DNA of 64,000 nt from Rhodobacterales bacterium RIFCSPHIGHO2_02_FULL_62_130 (GCA_001828855.1 MHZT01000036.1:1-64000), one strand, 5' to 3'; shown: positions 1 to 8,121, counted from the first letter of the stretch. The notes: a model not told the origin generated them from the letters alone. Made by a program: numbers and translations.

Positions 1-89
1 GGTGCCAGAGAACGAATCACGGACGATTCCTGTGGGTCAAGCCTAAATATGCCACCGCTTCCGCCTCGAACCCCAACTTGTGGGTAACT

Positions 90-155
90 TCAAGCCGTGA
101 AGACGGTCTTAAAGCCCTTGAAGGCAAGCTCGATGCTTTGCGCGTTGACGATCAT
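90..155 (-). pseudogene. Truncated start of Mu-like major head protein (gpT)
   Basis: A minus-strand reading frame starts at 155 with MIVNAQSIELAFKGFKT and stops after 21 codons. This opening resembles the N-terminus of Mu gpT-family capsid subunits, which are normally about 300 residues long. A good ribosome site (AAAAGGA) lies 9 bases before the ATG, as expected for a once-functional gene. The sequence leftward of the stop does not continue the family in any frame I could read. The plus-strand frame over bases 3-206 is also open, but it overlaps the stub antisense. The resemblance is from memory of the family and is short. Confidence 0.5.
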
Positions 156-314
156 TGCGGCGGTCCTTTTCTCGATTTCTCTGCGCGGCTCTCTGCGCGC
201 TGGTGACTTGGGAGAAGGTGTAAAGGGGCGGAACAAGGCGAAACATCCGCAAGCCTATGCGGGGGTGTTTTGACCAGGTGCAGGATATGGGATGCGGGAT
301 TTTGCCAGGTTATT

Positions 315-402
315 GCGCGCGGGGTTGGATTCGAACCAACATCAGCTTTCTCATACACGAAGTACGAGTAGACACCCGTTCCCATTGGGCTACACCGCGC
401 GC
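315..402 (-). tRNA. Non-canonical tRNA-like element
   Basis: Read on the minus strand, 88 bases fold like a tRNA. The outer ends pair over 8 bp (GCGCGCGG with CCGCGCGC). A T-arm GTTGG-TTCGAAT-CCAAC is perfect, and a D-arm-like GCCC/GGGT hairpin has a GGGA loop. The middle hairpin is atypical: CTCGTAC and GTATGAG pair around a 5-base loop, or a 5-bp stem carries loop CTTCGTG, which would give anticodon UCG (Arg). About six unpaired bases separate D-arm and anticodon arm, and the acceptor stem has 8 pairs. No CCA is encoded. It may be a phage tRNA, a degenerate tRNA or a tRNA mimic. Confidence 0.4.
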
Positions 403-656
403 AATCCGCCTGCCATCCCCTAGCCTACGTCCTGAACGCTTCCCTTGCCGACCAAGGGCGCTTTGGTGTCTGACAGACGAGCAAAGCCTGTATCTTTCGC
501 CCGCTTGCGTCAAGCTGTCAGAGTGACAAGCGCCGGATTGCGAGATTAAACGGATTCTAGGCGTTTTTAAACGGGTCTGGCCTGTTGCGCGTGGCGTGGG
601 TGCCAAATGCACGGAAAACGCAGCCACGGCCCGCCTATGGAGTCGGCAATGGAAAA
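403..656. other. Intergenic stretch without a supported gene
   Basis: Between the tRNA-like element and the terminator of the phage early operon I see no reading frame with a ribosome site or recognisable protein. The open frames here overlap one another on both strands and look like chance products of high GC content. This is where the lost phage late genes would have begun. Confidence 0.4.
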
Positions 657-680
657 GGGCGGAACCTTTCGGCCCCGCCC
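657..680 (-). terminator. Terminator of the phage early operon
   Basis: GGGCGG pairs with CCGCCC, with an inner CC/GG pair and a GAAA loop when read on the minus strand. The hairpin is followed by TTTTCC. It lies 24 bases beyond the end of gemA, where the early transcript should end. Confidence 0.6.
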
Positions 681-703
681 CGTTTTCCCTTTGCCGGTCG
701 CGG

Positions 704-1123
704 TCATGCGGCCTTGGCGCGCGCCTTCCATGCCTTCATGGCGGTGATCACCTTGGGGGCGGTGTCCTTCTTCAGGAACCGCAAGGACGACACCTTGAAG
801 CAGCGCAACAGCCACGTGTTCAACTCGGCTTCGCCCTCATAGGCCCCTAAGGTGATTTCGGTCCAAAGGGTGCGGATCAGCTCGATCTGCGCCCAGCTCG
901 CCATGCCAAGGCGCTCACCATAGCTTGCGCCCTTCGCCTCTTTGGGCCGGAAGCCAAGATAATCGAAGTAGCCCATCATCGCCTCAAATCCGGCGCGGTC
1001 CAGTTCCGTCGAACTGGTGACGCCGGCGATCTGCGCCAAAGCGGAGCGATAACCCGCATCCGACAGGTTGGTTTTCGCCTTGGCGACGTGAAGAATCGTC
1101 TTCTGGGGATTGGTCAGTGTCAT
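704..1123 (-). CDS. gemA: GemA-like (Mu gp16, DUF1018) early protein
   Basis: This 139-residue protein opens with MTLTNPQKTILHVAK and contains the SYGERLGMASWAQIELIRTLW segment typical of the Mu gp16/GemA family. In Mu, GemA is a non-essential early protein reported to modulate host gene expression and DNA supercoiling. The start at 1123 has a strong ribosome site (GGAGG, 7 bases upstream) and begins two bases after the previous gene stops, so it belongs to the A-B early operon. A terminator follows the stop. The C-terminal end is lysine/alanine rich. The gene looks intact. Confidence 0.75.
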   Translation of the reverse strand: MTLTNPQKTILHVAKAKTNLSDAGYRSALAQIAGVTSSTELDRAGFEAMMGYFDYLGFRPKEAKGASYGERLGMASWAQIELIRTLWTEITLGAYEGEAELNTWLLRCFKVSSLRFLKKDTAPKVITAMKAWKARAKAA

Positions 1124-1125
1124 GG

Positions 1126-1626
1126 CTATGCCTCCGAATGAAGGGGTTTGGTCTTTGCGTCGATCTGGGCGGATTTTGCCGCCCGCATCAGGCGGTCAAG
1201 ATCGGCAATGGCTTCGCCTTCCTTTTCCGCCGCCGTGCGGAACGCCCTGCCGCACAATTCGAAAATGCTCAGATAGCCGGAGTCCTCGGCATCAAACCCG
1301 GCAGCTTTGACAGAGAACAGAAAGTCGAACACGTTGCCCGCGTGGGAAAGCAGGTAAGGAACTTCAGCGGTCGCGCTTTCGAACGTGCTGAATTGCTGTT
1401 CTGTCATGGTCACAGTGATCACCGGCTCTGCCCCTTTGCTTTTCGTGTTTGCCTTTGGCGTATTAAGTCGCCCTTGCACCTTGGCGATTTCTGCCCTCAC
1501 CTCCTCAACAGAGCGGCCCGGAACATATACTGCCCGCCCCTCCCGTGCGTTCTTCACGCGGTAATCCTCTTCGTCTTCGCTCATCCCGTTGACCGGAACA
1601 GCTTTTTGGAAAGTAGCCTGCATCAT
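1126..1626 (-). CDS. Hypothetical Mu-like phage early protein
   Basis: This is a 166-residue protein beginning MMQATFQKAV. I do not recognise a domain. It has an acidic and charged N-terminal third (SEDEEDYR), a stretch that could be helical (VEEVRAEIAKVQGRL), and a C-terminal half with mixed hydrophobic segments. Its start overlaps the stop of the preceding gene (TAATG), which indicates translational coupling within the B-to-gemA segment. A longer frame extends upstream to 1809, but that part overlaps the neighbour in another frame and is very arginine-rich, so I reject it. Confidence 0.6.
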   Translation of the reverse strand: MMQATFQKAVPVNGMSEDEEDYRVKNAREGRAVYVPGRSVEEVRAEIAKVQGRLNTPKANTKSKGAEPVITVTMTEQQFSTFESATAEVPYLLSHAGNVFDFLFSVKAAGFDAEDSGYLSIFELCGRAFRTAAEKEGEAIADLDRLMRAAKSAQIDAKTKPLHSEA

Positions 1627-1967
1627 TATTGCACCCGCCCCTTCGCTTCGCTCGGCCCGATGAACACCGCGCGCCCGATCAGCGCGCGCGTCTCGCCCTG
1701 CAAACCCGACGCCTTGCGCGCCGGGTCCATCAACATTGCGAGGGTCTTCCTGATCTGCCCCTCGGCATCGCCAGCGGTTTCCAAGGTCTGCTGAAGGGTA
1801 GAAAGACACCGCTGGTTGAACTGAAGGAACTCATGCACCGCGATCATGTTGCCGCGCAGGCTGGCAGTCTCGGCATCATCGAGCGCCACAACCATCGCGT
1901 GACGCCCATCCCAAAGGGCCTGTTCGTCGGGCTTGAGCGTCAGAACCAAAATCATATTCCGCATCAC
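1626..1967 (-). CDS. Hypothetical Mu-like phage early protein
   Basis: This 113-residue protein of unknown function follows the B gene with a GTGA overlap, starting with GTG at 1967 (an ATG follows at 1964). It is mostly helical in appearance, with no membrane segment, cysteine cluster or nucleotide-binding motif. Small genes of this kind between B and gemA are usual in Mu-like phages and are often dispensable. The coupling suggests it was expressed early with the transposase. Confidence 0.6.
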   Translation of the reverse strand: MMRNMILVLTLKPDEQALWDGRHAMVVALDDAETASLRGNMIAVHEFLQFNQRCLSTLQQTLETAGDAEGQIRKTLAMLMDPARKASGLQGETRALIGRAVFIGPSEAKGRVQ

Positions 1968-2743
1968 TTGCCCCCCGAAGCGCGGATGGCGCGCGCAACA
2001 GCCGAAACCAAGCTGCTGCCGTCCTTTGTGAAGGCCATTGCCAGCCGATAGACCTTATCAATGGCGCGCAGGTTGCCAGCTTCGGCCCCGAACTTCGCCA
2101 GCATGATCTGTGCTTCTTCGTCGTCCGGCAAAAGACCAAGGGCCAAAGCCTTGAACTCGCTTGCGTCAGGCCGTGCCAGAATCATATCAATCATGACGCG
2201 CGACATAAGCGGGCGGAACTCTGCCTTCCGCATCTTGCCGCCCTTGTTCAGGAAGGTGTCATTGCCAACGAGGACAAGGCCAAACGCCGGGGCATAGGTG
2301 TTTCCCATTCGCGCGGCGTCGCCTTCATCGTATAGCCCGCGCAAGGTCTCTAGAATATTGGATTTCAGACCTTGGGCTTCGTCTACGATAAGGATGCACC
2401 GCTTGCCCCCCGGAAGAAACGGGTGGGCAGAGAACAGAAGGTCAGCCAAGGCATCCCGCGCAGAGGAAGACGAACCGCCGGCAATGCCAAACTGTGCCAG
2501 AACAGCGCGCAGGAAAGAGCCGATCGATCCTTCGATTTCCGGCGCGCTGGTGATGTAAACTATGACAATTCCCTCGGCTTCAAGCCGTTCAATCTCGCGC
2601 TGCAAGGCGAAGGTCTTGCCGATCCCGACAGGGCCGCGCACGATTGCAAGGCCAGCGGTCGCAACTACCGCGTCCAGCACATCGCTTAGGATTGCGTGTG
2701 CGCGGGTCGGGATGATAACCCTTCCGTATTGTGTATCCAGCAT
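1964..2743 (-). CDS. Mu B-like transposition target activator ATPase
   Basis: This 259-residue AAA+ ATPase is of the MuB type, which coats target DNA and delivers it to the transposase. Walker A (GPVGIGKTFAL) lies near residue 40 and Walker B (ILIVDEAQGL) near residue 120. A sensor-like region with conserved arginines follows (FRPLMSRVMIDM). I chose the ATG at 2743 (MLDTQYGRV) because AAGAGGATC lies just before it. An upstream ATG at 2770 has no such site. The gene sits 36 bases downstream of the A gene and looks intact, so the transposition core may still be functional. Confidence 0.85.
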   Translation of the reverse strand: MLDTQYGRVIIPTRAHAILSDVLDAVVATAGLAIVRGPVGIGKTFALQREIERLEAEGIVIVYITSAPEIEGSIGSFLRAVLAQFGIAGGSSSSARDALADLLFSAHPFLPGGKRCILIVDEAQGLKSNILETLRGLYDEGDAARMGNTYAPAFGLVLVGNDTFLNKGGKMRKAEFRPLMSRVMIDMILARPDASEFKALALGLLPDDEEAQIMLAKFGAEAGNLRAIDKVYRLAMAFTKDGSSLVSAVARAIRASGGK

Positions 2744-2779
2744 ATGATCCTCTTGGGGTTCAGGTTGCACATAGAAGGG

Positions 2780-4759
2780 TCAGCGATTGCCCTCGCTGGC
2801 CCTTCGGTCTTTCATCGGGAAAACATCGTCGTTGAACGCCCGAAGCCGTTCGTCTTCTTCTGCTTCAATGTCGCGTTGCGGCTTTGGCAGAATTGTCTTG
2901 TCGATTGCCGTCGTTGCCCAGAACTCTGGCACCGGGGCATTCGGAACCAGCCTTTCCACAAGGGACTTCTGGTTTTCGAAGGTGGATTCGGCGGGGTTTA
3001 CGGTTGCGGCGAGCGCGGCAACCGCTCTGCCCTTACGCGCCTCGAGTTCCCCTTGGAACCGTGCACCGCCCCTATCGCTGTGGGCGAAGATCGGCATGAT
3101 CTGCACCCAGCCCAGATCCCGGCCACGGTGTTTGATAAACGCCCGCCCCTTGTCTTTCCGAAGCGGAACAAGGACTTCCACCTTGTCGCCCGCCATGATC
3201 GTATCAAGGCAAGGGCCTTCGAAGGTGCGCCCGTCAATGGTGATCACACCGCTTCGCACGGCGCGGACCTCTTGGCGGCTGAACACCATGTCGAAGACTT
3301 CTTCGCTCGGTTGCCGTGCGACAAACTCGGATGCCGCAATCTTGGCTTCCAGCATTTGCAGCGGTGAAAGCCCGCCAAGCCGTCCGGCGCGCCGTTGCGG
3401 GCGATCATTGTAGATTGCGACTGCCGCGCGAATGTCCGCTTCCAGTGCCGCAAGGCCCTTGCCATACGGGGCCACAACCTGCCCTTTGCGGACAGACTTC
3501 TTATTGGTCCGGTCCCCGCCAATCCAGCCGGGCAGACCTTTGAAGATACCTTCAATGATATTGAAGCAGCCTTCGATGAGGCCCTTGGATTGTGCCGCGT
3601 AGGGCTTGGCCAGCGTCACGCCGAACTGCATATCTGCGGCGACACTCAGGCGGGCCATGGCAGCGGACAGGGCCGCATACTCGGCACCGTTGTCCAGATA
3701 GTATTCCAGCGGAATGCCGCCATGCGGGCAAAGCGCGACTTGCGACAGGCTTTCTGCCACGTCCTCTTGCCGCACCCCTTGGCCCTTGCCCAAGAATACC
3801 GGCGTCACCCAAATGAAATGGCTTGCCGCGTCCATCCATGCAATCAGGCGCGCCCGGACAGGGTGCTTTCCCTCTGCTACGGCAATGTCCACATAGTGAA
3901 CGTCACCGATCAGCACATCCATGGGCCGATCAGGCAGGGCGCGCCCGATACGCGGAACGGCATAGTCCTGCCAAGCCTTGTGATCCTTGGTCTTGGCGTG
4001 AAGCAGTCGATAGTGATCGAACTGCCCCGCCCATTTCTGGTTCAGCGCGCAGACCGGCCCGAGTTGCGCCCGCGAAAGCTGTGAACCGGCGTCAAGGCAC
4101 GCGCAGACCAGCCAGCGTTCGCAAATCCTGATCACTTCGCGGTTTGACGTGCCGTCATTGGCGATCATGCTGCGCGCCTTTTCGTTCAGGGCTTGGGCAA
4201 TCTTCGCGCGGGCATCTTCGGCAAGGTCCACCGCGCCATCCCATTCCCGCGTGATCAAGACCCGCTTTTCGCCCCGGTCCTTACGTTGAGCAGGCATAAG
4301 GCCAGCGGCCCCTTTTGCCTCATACAGCCGCACCCAATCCCGCAAGGTGTTCTCGGCGTGATAGCCAACCGCGCCAGCAATCACGCGCGGTTGCGCCGCT
4401 ACCTGCCGGTATGCCACGTCCAGCGCCGTGCTGCGCTTGTCCTTCGCCAGAATCGGGCGGATAGCCTCCAGTCGGGCAAGCTGCTCTTCGAATTGCCAAG
4501 GCTGAAAAGTACGGCTTGAAGGGGCGTTTAAGGGGGCTTTAAGGCCCGTTTGAACTGCTTCAAGCTTGGCCAGAAGGGCGGGGCTGCACTTGTCCAAAAC
4601 AAGCCCCCAGACCATGCCACCCTTGCCCCCACGCTGCCCCGGCAAGGCAACTACGGGGAGGACTTCGCCTTTATAGAAGCCTTTCGCAAAATGCCTCCGC
4701 GCGACTTGGATTGTCATGCCGTGCGCTTTTGCGAAGATTTCTGGCGTCGCGATAGTCAC
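2780..4759 (-). CDS. Mu A-like DDE transposase
   Basis: This 659-residue transposase resembles phage Mu A, which pairs the phage ends and carries out strand transfer. The N-terminal part holds DNA-binding helices. The integrase-like core shows the catalytic acids in IGDVHYVDI, in YLDNGAEY, and in KGLIEGCFNIIE, the DDE arrangement. A beta-barrel-like region and a charged C-terminal tail follow (the tail in Mu contacts B). Length matches Mu A (663). The start at 4759 overlaps the stop of the Ner-like gene by four bases. No frameshift is visible. Confidence 0.9.
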   Translation of the reverse strand: MTIATPEIFAKAHGMTIQVARRHFAKGFYKGEVLPVVALPGQRGGKGGMVWGLVLDKCSPALLAKLEAVQTGLKAPLNAPSSRTFQPWQFEEQLARLEAIRPILAKDKRSTALDVAYRQVAAQPRVIAGAVGYHAENTLRDWVRLYEAKGAAGLMPAQRKDRGEKRVLITREWDGAVDLAEDARAKIAQALNEKARSMIANDGTSNREVIRICERWLVCACLDAGSQLSRAQLGPVCALNQKWAGQFDHYRLLHAKTKDHKAWQDYAVPRIGRALPDRPMDVLIGDVHYVDIAVAEGKHPVRARLIAWMDAASHFIWVTPVFLGKGQGVRQEDVAESLSQVALCPHGGIPLEYYLDNGAEYAALSAAMARLSVAADMQFGVTLAKPYAAQSKGLIEGCFNIIEGIFKGLPGWIGGDRTNKKSVRKGQVVAPYGKGLAALEADIRAAVAIYNDRPQRRAGRLGGLSPLQMLEAKIAASEFVARQPSEEVFDMVFSRQEVRAVRSGVITIDGRTFEGPCLDTIMAGDKVEVLVPLRKDKGRAFIKHRGRDLGWVQIMPIFAHSDRGGARFQGELEARKGRAVAALAATVNPAESTFENQKSLVERLVPNAPVPEFWATTAIDKTILPKPQRDIEAEEDERLRAFNDDVFPMKDRRASEGNR

Positions 4760-4944
4760 TTGGGCTGCTCTTTCAAGCCAAGAGAAACAGCAATCCTGTG
4801 AGATTGCCCAAAGTGCCCCTTGTTGTGGCCATAGAGAACGGCACGAACTGCCCTTACCGGGTAGTTATGTGTCCGCGCCCAGTCCGGGACTGTGATCCTT
4901 TTGGCCTTCAACTCTGATCGGATTTCGGCAGCGGTCTTTGACAT
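4756..4944 (-). CDS. Ner-like DNA-binding regulator of Mu-like phage
   Basis: This is a 62-residue basic protein, MSKTAAEIRSELKAKRITVP, with the WARTHNYPVRAVRAVLYG helix-turn-helix-like segment found in Ner/Nlp proteins. In Mu, Ner turns down the repressor promoter and early transcription. It is the first gene of the minus-strand early operon, overlaps transposase A by four bases (ATGA) and is divergent from the repressor. I start it at 4944. The open frame reaches 5004, but that extension would run through the operator region. Confidence 0.75.
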   Translation of the reverse strand: MSKTAAEIRSELKAKRITVPDWARTHNYPVRAVRAVLYGHNKGHFGQSHRIAVSLGLKEQPK

Positions 4945-4959
4945 CAAGTGCAATCCATG

Positions 4960-5032
4960 CGATTGATACACAACTTGTGCAATGGATACACAGACTGTGA
5001 GCAAAAATCAAACACAAAATGTGTATGACGGC
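4960..5032. promoter_or_regulatory. Operator/promoter region between phage repressor and ner
   Basis: The gap between the two divergent regulators is AT-rich and repetitive. GATACACA occurs twice in direct orientation (about 4967 and 4985). AACACAAAATGTGTATG, an inverted copy pair, lies at about 5012-5030. ACAACTTGTGC adds another half-site pair. Such clustered repeats are expected for binding of the repressor and Ner. The exact boundaries are inferred. Confidence 0.55.
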
Positions 5033-5581
5033 GGAATGCTGGGCCGAAGGATCAAATTCCTGCGGGGTGAACTTTCGCAGAGTGAGTTTGCCAAGAAAGT
5101 TGGTGTATCGCGTGCAGCACTGGCAAACTATGAAACTGGGCGAACAATACCAGCGCCAGAAGTGATTGAGGCGATATGCGACGTTTCGGGTGTAACATCT
5201 GCGTTCCTGAGTTCAGGAAAAGCCCGAGAAGCGGACCATATTCTAGATTTGTTGGGGCTAAACGACGATAGCGCAGGGTCCCTGACCGCTGATGAATGGG
5301 CCATTGTGCGAGGTTTGCGTGTCTGCAAGCCTGAGGTAGTTCGACGGGTTGTTGCCCTGATTTCGGAAGGCTACTTTGAAAATAGGAGGGGGCTGGCCGA
5401 CCCAGACCCGATCCTTCTCGGTGAAGACTTCAGGAAACTGGCGTCGATAGTTGAGAAGAGCGGCCAGTACCAAAAGGGTGCCGCTCAAGAGAACAAGACT
5501 CAACTGTTGCTTGCTCTTGCTCAGCGCCTCGTTGACTTGCGTGTTGAGATTGAACGAGATTCTGTCGAGGGTTCTCAATAA
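4982..5581 (+). CDS. XRE-family prophage repressor
   Basis: A protein of 199 residues with an N-terminal helix-turn-helix of the Cro/C1 type (LGRRIKFLRGELSQSEFAKK then VGVSRAALANYETGR). A C-terminal part without recognised motifs probably mediates multimerisation. It faces away from ner and the transposase genes, the position of the Mu c gene. Two starts are possible: ATG 4982, which lies inside the operator repeats and has no ribosome site, or ATG 5036 (MLGRRIKF), preceded by a weak GGCGGA. The second gives 181 residues and leaves the operators untranslated, so it may be the real one. Confidence 0.75.
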   Translation: MDTQTVSKNQTQNVYDGGMLGRRIKFLRGELSQSEFAKKVGVSRAALANYETGRTIPAPEVIEAICDVSGVTSAFLSSGKAREADHILDLLGLNDDSAGSLTADEWAIVRGLRVCKPEVVRRVVALISEGYFENRRGLADPDPILLGEDFRKLASIVEKSGQYQKGAAQENKTQLLLALAQRLVDLRVEIERDSVEGSQ

Positions 5582-5760
5582 GGCTCCCAATCGCGCGCAA
5601 ATTTAAGAAAATCAATGACTTAGCAAAGCGCGTCGTGATACCAATTCTGCCGGATCGATTTCGCGACAACCCATTGAAATAACTAGGAAATGCTCCTAAA
5701 AACTGGTTCCGCAATCATTCCGGCCGAATTTTTCGCGCGTCACCGGTGAGGCCGCAGGAC
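5582..5760. other. Probable left end of the Mu-like prophage
   Basis: Immediately past the repressor lies about 180 bases of AT-richer DNA without a gene, where Mu-type phages keep the transposase-binding end. On the minus strand, at about 5682-5657, there is TATTTCAATGG followed by TCGCGAAAT. This resembles the known MuA site pattern (TTTCAYTG, then CGAAA). One such site is weak evidence, and the terminal base is not defined. Confidence 0.35.
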
Positions 5761-5764
5761 AGAA

Positions 5765-5845
5765 AAAATTTTCGGCGAAAATTTTGGGGGGGCCAGCCCC
5801 CCTTGAGGATTTGGCAGGCCAAATCCTTACCCCCCGGGATATTTA
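5765..5845. repeat. Palindrome plus composite intergenic hairpin element
   Basis: Bases 5765-5785 form a palindrome with 10-bp arms (AAAATTTTCG and its complement around one G). Next come a GGGGGG/CCCCCC hairpin, a GGATTTG/CAAATCC hairpin, CCCCCC and a GGGATATTTATG tail. The same order of modules occurs at 42136-42210 in the opposite orientation. It marks the return to host-type intergenic DNA before rnhA. Confidence 0.65.
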
Positions 5846-5909
5846 TGCAAAGGGGATGGGGAATTGACCCTTTCCGGCGCGCCGCCTAAACGGGGGCAAA
5901 GGAGCCGCG

Positions 5910-6365
5910 ATGCCTGAACTTTTTGCCTATACTGACGGTGCCTGTTCGGGCAACCCCGGCCCGGGCGGCTGGGGCGTTCTGATGATTGCGCGCGAAGGCG
6001 GGGCGGTTGTCAAAGAGCGCACGCTGAATGGCGGCGAGGCGCATACCACCAACAACCGGATGGAGTTGCTGGCGGCGATTTCGGCGCTGGAGGCTTTGAC
6101 GCGCGAATCCGCGCTGACCATCGTGACGGACTCCGCCTATGTGAAGAATGGCGTGACCGAGTGGATTCACAGTTGGAAGCGCAACGGCTGGAAAACCGCA
6201 GGCAAAGATCCGGTGAAGAATGCCGATCTGTGGCAGCGGCTGGATGCGGCGCAAAAGTCGCACAAAGTGACGTGGCGCTGGATCAAGGGCCATGCCGGAC
6301 ATGCCGAGAACGAGCGGGCGGATGAGTTGGCGCGGGCCGGGATGGCGCCGTTCAAGGTGAAGTAG
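5910..6365 (+). CDS. rnhA: Ribonuclease HI
   Basis: This is a 151-residue RNase HI, which cuts the RNA strand of RNA-DNA hybrids. The first catalytic Asp is in [16 protein letters not shown]. The conserved Glu is in NNRMELLA, the second Asp in [10 protein letters not shown], and the basic handle and final Asp/His region in [18 protein letters not shown]. Length is typical. The ATG is preceded by AAAGGAG. It is the first host gene beyond the prophage. Confidence 0.95.
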   Translation: MPELFAYTDGACSGNPGPGGWGVLMIAREGGAVVKERTLNGGEAHTTNNRMELLAAISALEALTRESALTIVTDSAYVKNGVTEWIHSWKRNGWKTAGKDPVKNADLWQRLDAAQKSHKVTWRWIKGHAGHAENERADELARAGMAPFKVK

Positions 6366-6406
6366 ACCGGTTGTCACATGAGCGAATGTTTGTTTATATT
6401 CGTATC

Positions 6407-6919
6407 ATGTCCCGCACTCGCCTTGTCCCTGATGCCGAGATTTTTGCGCTGATCCTTGGCCAACTGGCGGAGGGGGGCGAAAAGGCGGTGACTTTTGCCA
6501 GTGTTGCTGCCGTTTCGGGTTTGGCGGCACCGACCTTGGTGCAGCGCTATGGCAGCCGTGATGCGATGGTGGTTTCGGCTGTGGCCGATCTTTGGGACCG
6601 GCTGGATGCGGCGACAGAAGCGGTCGAGGCAGAGGCTTTGGCTTCGGCCAAGGGGGCCTTGGGGATGTTGAAGGCGCTGTCCGATCTGGCCGGAACGCCG
6701 GAGTTTCTGGCGATCTCGATGCGGGATCAGGGCTTGCGGGCGCGGGCCGAGGCGTGGCGCATGACTGTCGAGACGGCTTTGGCCAAGCGGTTGGGCGGCG
6801 GTGCCAAGGGGCATGACGCAGGGGCCGCGTTGTTTGCAATGTGGCAGGGGCGGTTGATGTGGGACCGCGCGGGTGGCAAGGGGTTCAAGCTGTGGGATGC
6901 GGCCAAGCGGTTGGCGTGA
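6407..6919 (+). CDS. TetR-like transcriptional regulator
   Basis: A helical protein of about 170 residues whose N-terminal 50 residues read as a TetR-type DNA-binding region (VTFASVAAVSGLAAPTLVQR, then YGSRDAMVVSA). The C-terminal ligand/dimer domain is alanine-rich. I place the start at ATG 6407 (MSRTRLV). Upstream TTG and ATG codons in frame lie close to rnhA, and none has a clear ribosome site. It starts 41 bases after rnhA. No target is evident. Confidence 0.65.
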   Translation: MSRTRLVPDAEIFALILGQLAEGGEKAVTFASVAAVSGLAAPTLVQRYGSRDAMVVSAVADLWDRLDAATEAVEAEALASAKGALGMLKALSDLAGTPEFLAISMRDQGLRARAEAWRMTVETALAKRLGGGAKGHDAGAALFAMWQGRLMWDRAGGKGFKLWDAAKRLA

Positions 6920-6935
6920 CCATTTAGGCCCGTCT

Positions 6936-7172
6936 CTATTTAAGGCCATAATTTTTCCACAGCCATATCAGCGCCATAGCCCCCAGCACCGCGCCGACAA
7001 AGCCCGCCATCCAGCCAGTCAGCATCACCAGCGCCCGCAGCAGGAAACCGCCAACCAGCGCGCCGCCGATGCCGATGGCAATTGTGGTGGGGACATCGGT
7101 GTCCAGTTTCATGAAGCGGGTGGCAAGGAACCCTGCCGCCGTGCCGATGATGATCATCAGAATAATGCCCAT
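6936..7172 (-). CDS. GlsB/YeaQ/YmgE-family small membrane protein
   Basis: A 78-residue integral membrane protein beginning MGIILMIIIGTAAGFLATRF. It has glycine-rich hydrophobic segments (IAIGIGGALVGGFLLRAL and AGFVGAVLGAMALIWLW) typical of the transglycosylase-associated/YeaQ family, often linked to stress. The ATG at 7172 is preceded by AGGAGGCGC. The longer open frame to 7319 is rejected because it runs back into fmt. It lies 55 bases downstream of fmt. Confidence 0.75.
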   Translation of the reverse strand: MGIILMIIIGTAAGFLATRFMKLDTDVPTTIAIGIGGALVGGFLLRALVMLTGWMAGFVGAVLGAMALIWLWKNYGLK

Positions 7173-7227
7173 GCGCGCCTCCTGCGTTCTAACGCATATG
7201 GGGGGTGCGGGGGCGTTTGTGAATAGG

Positions 7228-8121
7228 TCAGTCCAAAAGCGGCGGCAGGGTGAAACCGCGCAGGAAATCGGCGGCGGATGCGGGGCGTTTGCCTTCGCGT
7301 TGGGCTTGGGTGATCTCAACCGCGCCCGTGCCGCAGGCGATGGTCAGACCGTGCAAGACCTGACCGGGGGCGCCCTGCCCTATAGTCAGACGCGAGCGCA
7401 GCAGTTTCACCCGTTCGCCCCCAATATTGCACCACGCGCCGGGGAACGGGGACAGGCCGCGGATTTTTCGATCAACCTCGGCTGCGGGGCGGGTCCAGTC
7501 GATGCGGGACTCGGATTTGTCGATCTTGCTGGCGTAGGTGACGCCGGACTCTGCCTGAGGGGTGGCTTGTAGCGGCAGTTTGTCCAGCGCTTGCAGGATC
7601 AGGGCCGCGCCCATGGCCGACAGGCGGTCGTGCAGATCGGCGGTGGTTTCCTCGTCACCGATGGGGGTGGATTGGCGCAACAGGACGGGGCCGGTATCCA
7701 GTCCCGCCTCCATCTGCATGATGCAGATACCGGTTTCGGTATCGCCCGCCATGATCGCGCGGTGGATCGGGGCGGCCCCGCGCCAGCGCGGCAGCAGCGA
7801 GGCGTGGATATTCAGGCAGCCAAGGCGGGGCGCGTCCAGCACCGCCTGCGGCAGGATCAGGCCATAAGCGACGACAACGGCGATGTCGGCACCGAGGGCG
7901 GCAAATTCGGCCTGCGCCTCGTCGCTGCGCAGCGAAACCGGATGGCGGGTGGGCAGGCCAAGCACCTGCGCGCGGGCTTGGACGGGGCTGGGACGGTCGG
8001 CTTTGCCGCGCCCTGCGGGGCGGGGTGGCTGGCTGTAAACTGCAACGATGTCATGGTGTTGCGCGAGGGCATCCAGCACCGGAACCGAGAAGTCCGGCGT
8101 CCCCATGAAAACTATTTTCAT
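7228..8121 (-). CDS. fmt: Methionyl-tRNA formyltransferase
   Basis: A protein of 297 residues that formylates initiator Met-tRNA. The formyltransferase signature is clear: catalytic Asn and His in [20 protein letters not shown], and the conserved Asp in GLDTGPVL. The C-terminal tRNA-binding domain (VKLLRSRL onward) is present. The start overlaps the deformylase-like gene upstream by four bases, so formylation and deformylation are encoded in one operon. Confidence 0.95.
   Translation of the reverse strand: MKIVFMGTPDFSVPVLDALAQHHDIVAVYSQPPRPAGRGKADRPSPVQARAQVLGLPTRHPVSLRSDEAQAEFAALGADIAVVVAYGLILPQAVLDAPRLGCLNIHASLLPRWRGAAPIHRAIMAGDTETGICIMQMEAGLDTGPVLLRQSTPIGDEETTADLHDRLSAMGAALILQALDKLPLQATPQAESGVTYASKIDKSESRIDWTRPAAEVDRKIRGLSPFPGAWCNIGGERVKLLRSRLTIGQGAPGQVLHGLTIACGTGAVEITQAQREGKRPASAADFLRGFTLPPLLD

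Larger units (their letters stand above)
1..5750. mobile_element. Mu-like transposable prophage remnant (early region)
   Basis: The region carries the Mu early module in its usual order: divergent repressor and Ner, then transposase A, target activator B, two small unknown early genes and GemA. The remaining late gene is only the first 21 codons of the Mu-type major head protein at 155-90. Terminase, portal, protease, tail and lysis genes are absent between GemA and that stub, so I infer an internal deletion. The right-hand edge is placed just past the repressor, because host-type intergenic repeats start at about 5765 and rnhA follows. The left limit may lie outside the window. No target-site duplication can be checked here. 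Confidence 0.8.

Noticed and set aside
3-206. Plus-strand open frame entering from the window edge, including FLWVKPKYATASASNPNLW
   Set aside because: It runs antisense through the phage head-gene stub and its ribosome site, and the second half mirrors the stub codons. It could still be the end of a gene starting left of the window, so it is not annotated.
315-402. Selenocysteine tRNA
   Set aside because: The 8-bp acceptor is suggestive, but there is no TCA anticodon, no long D-stem and no long variable arm.
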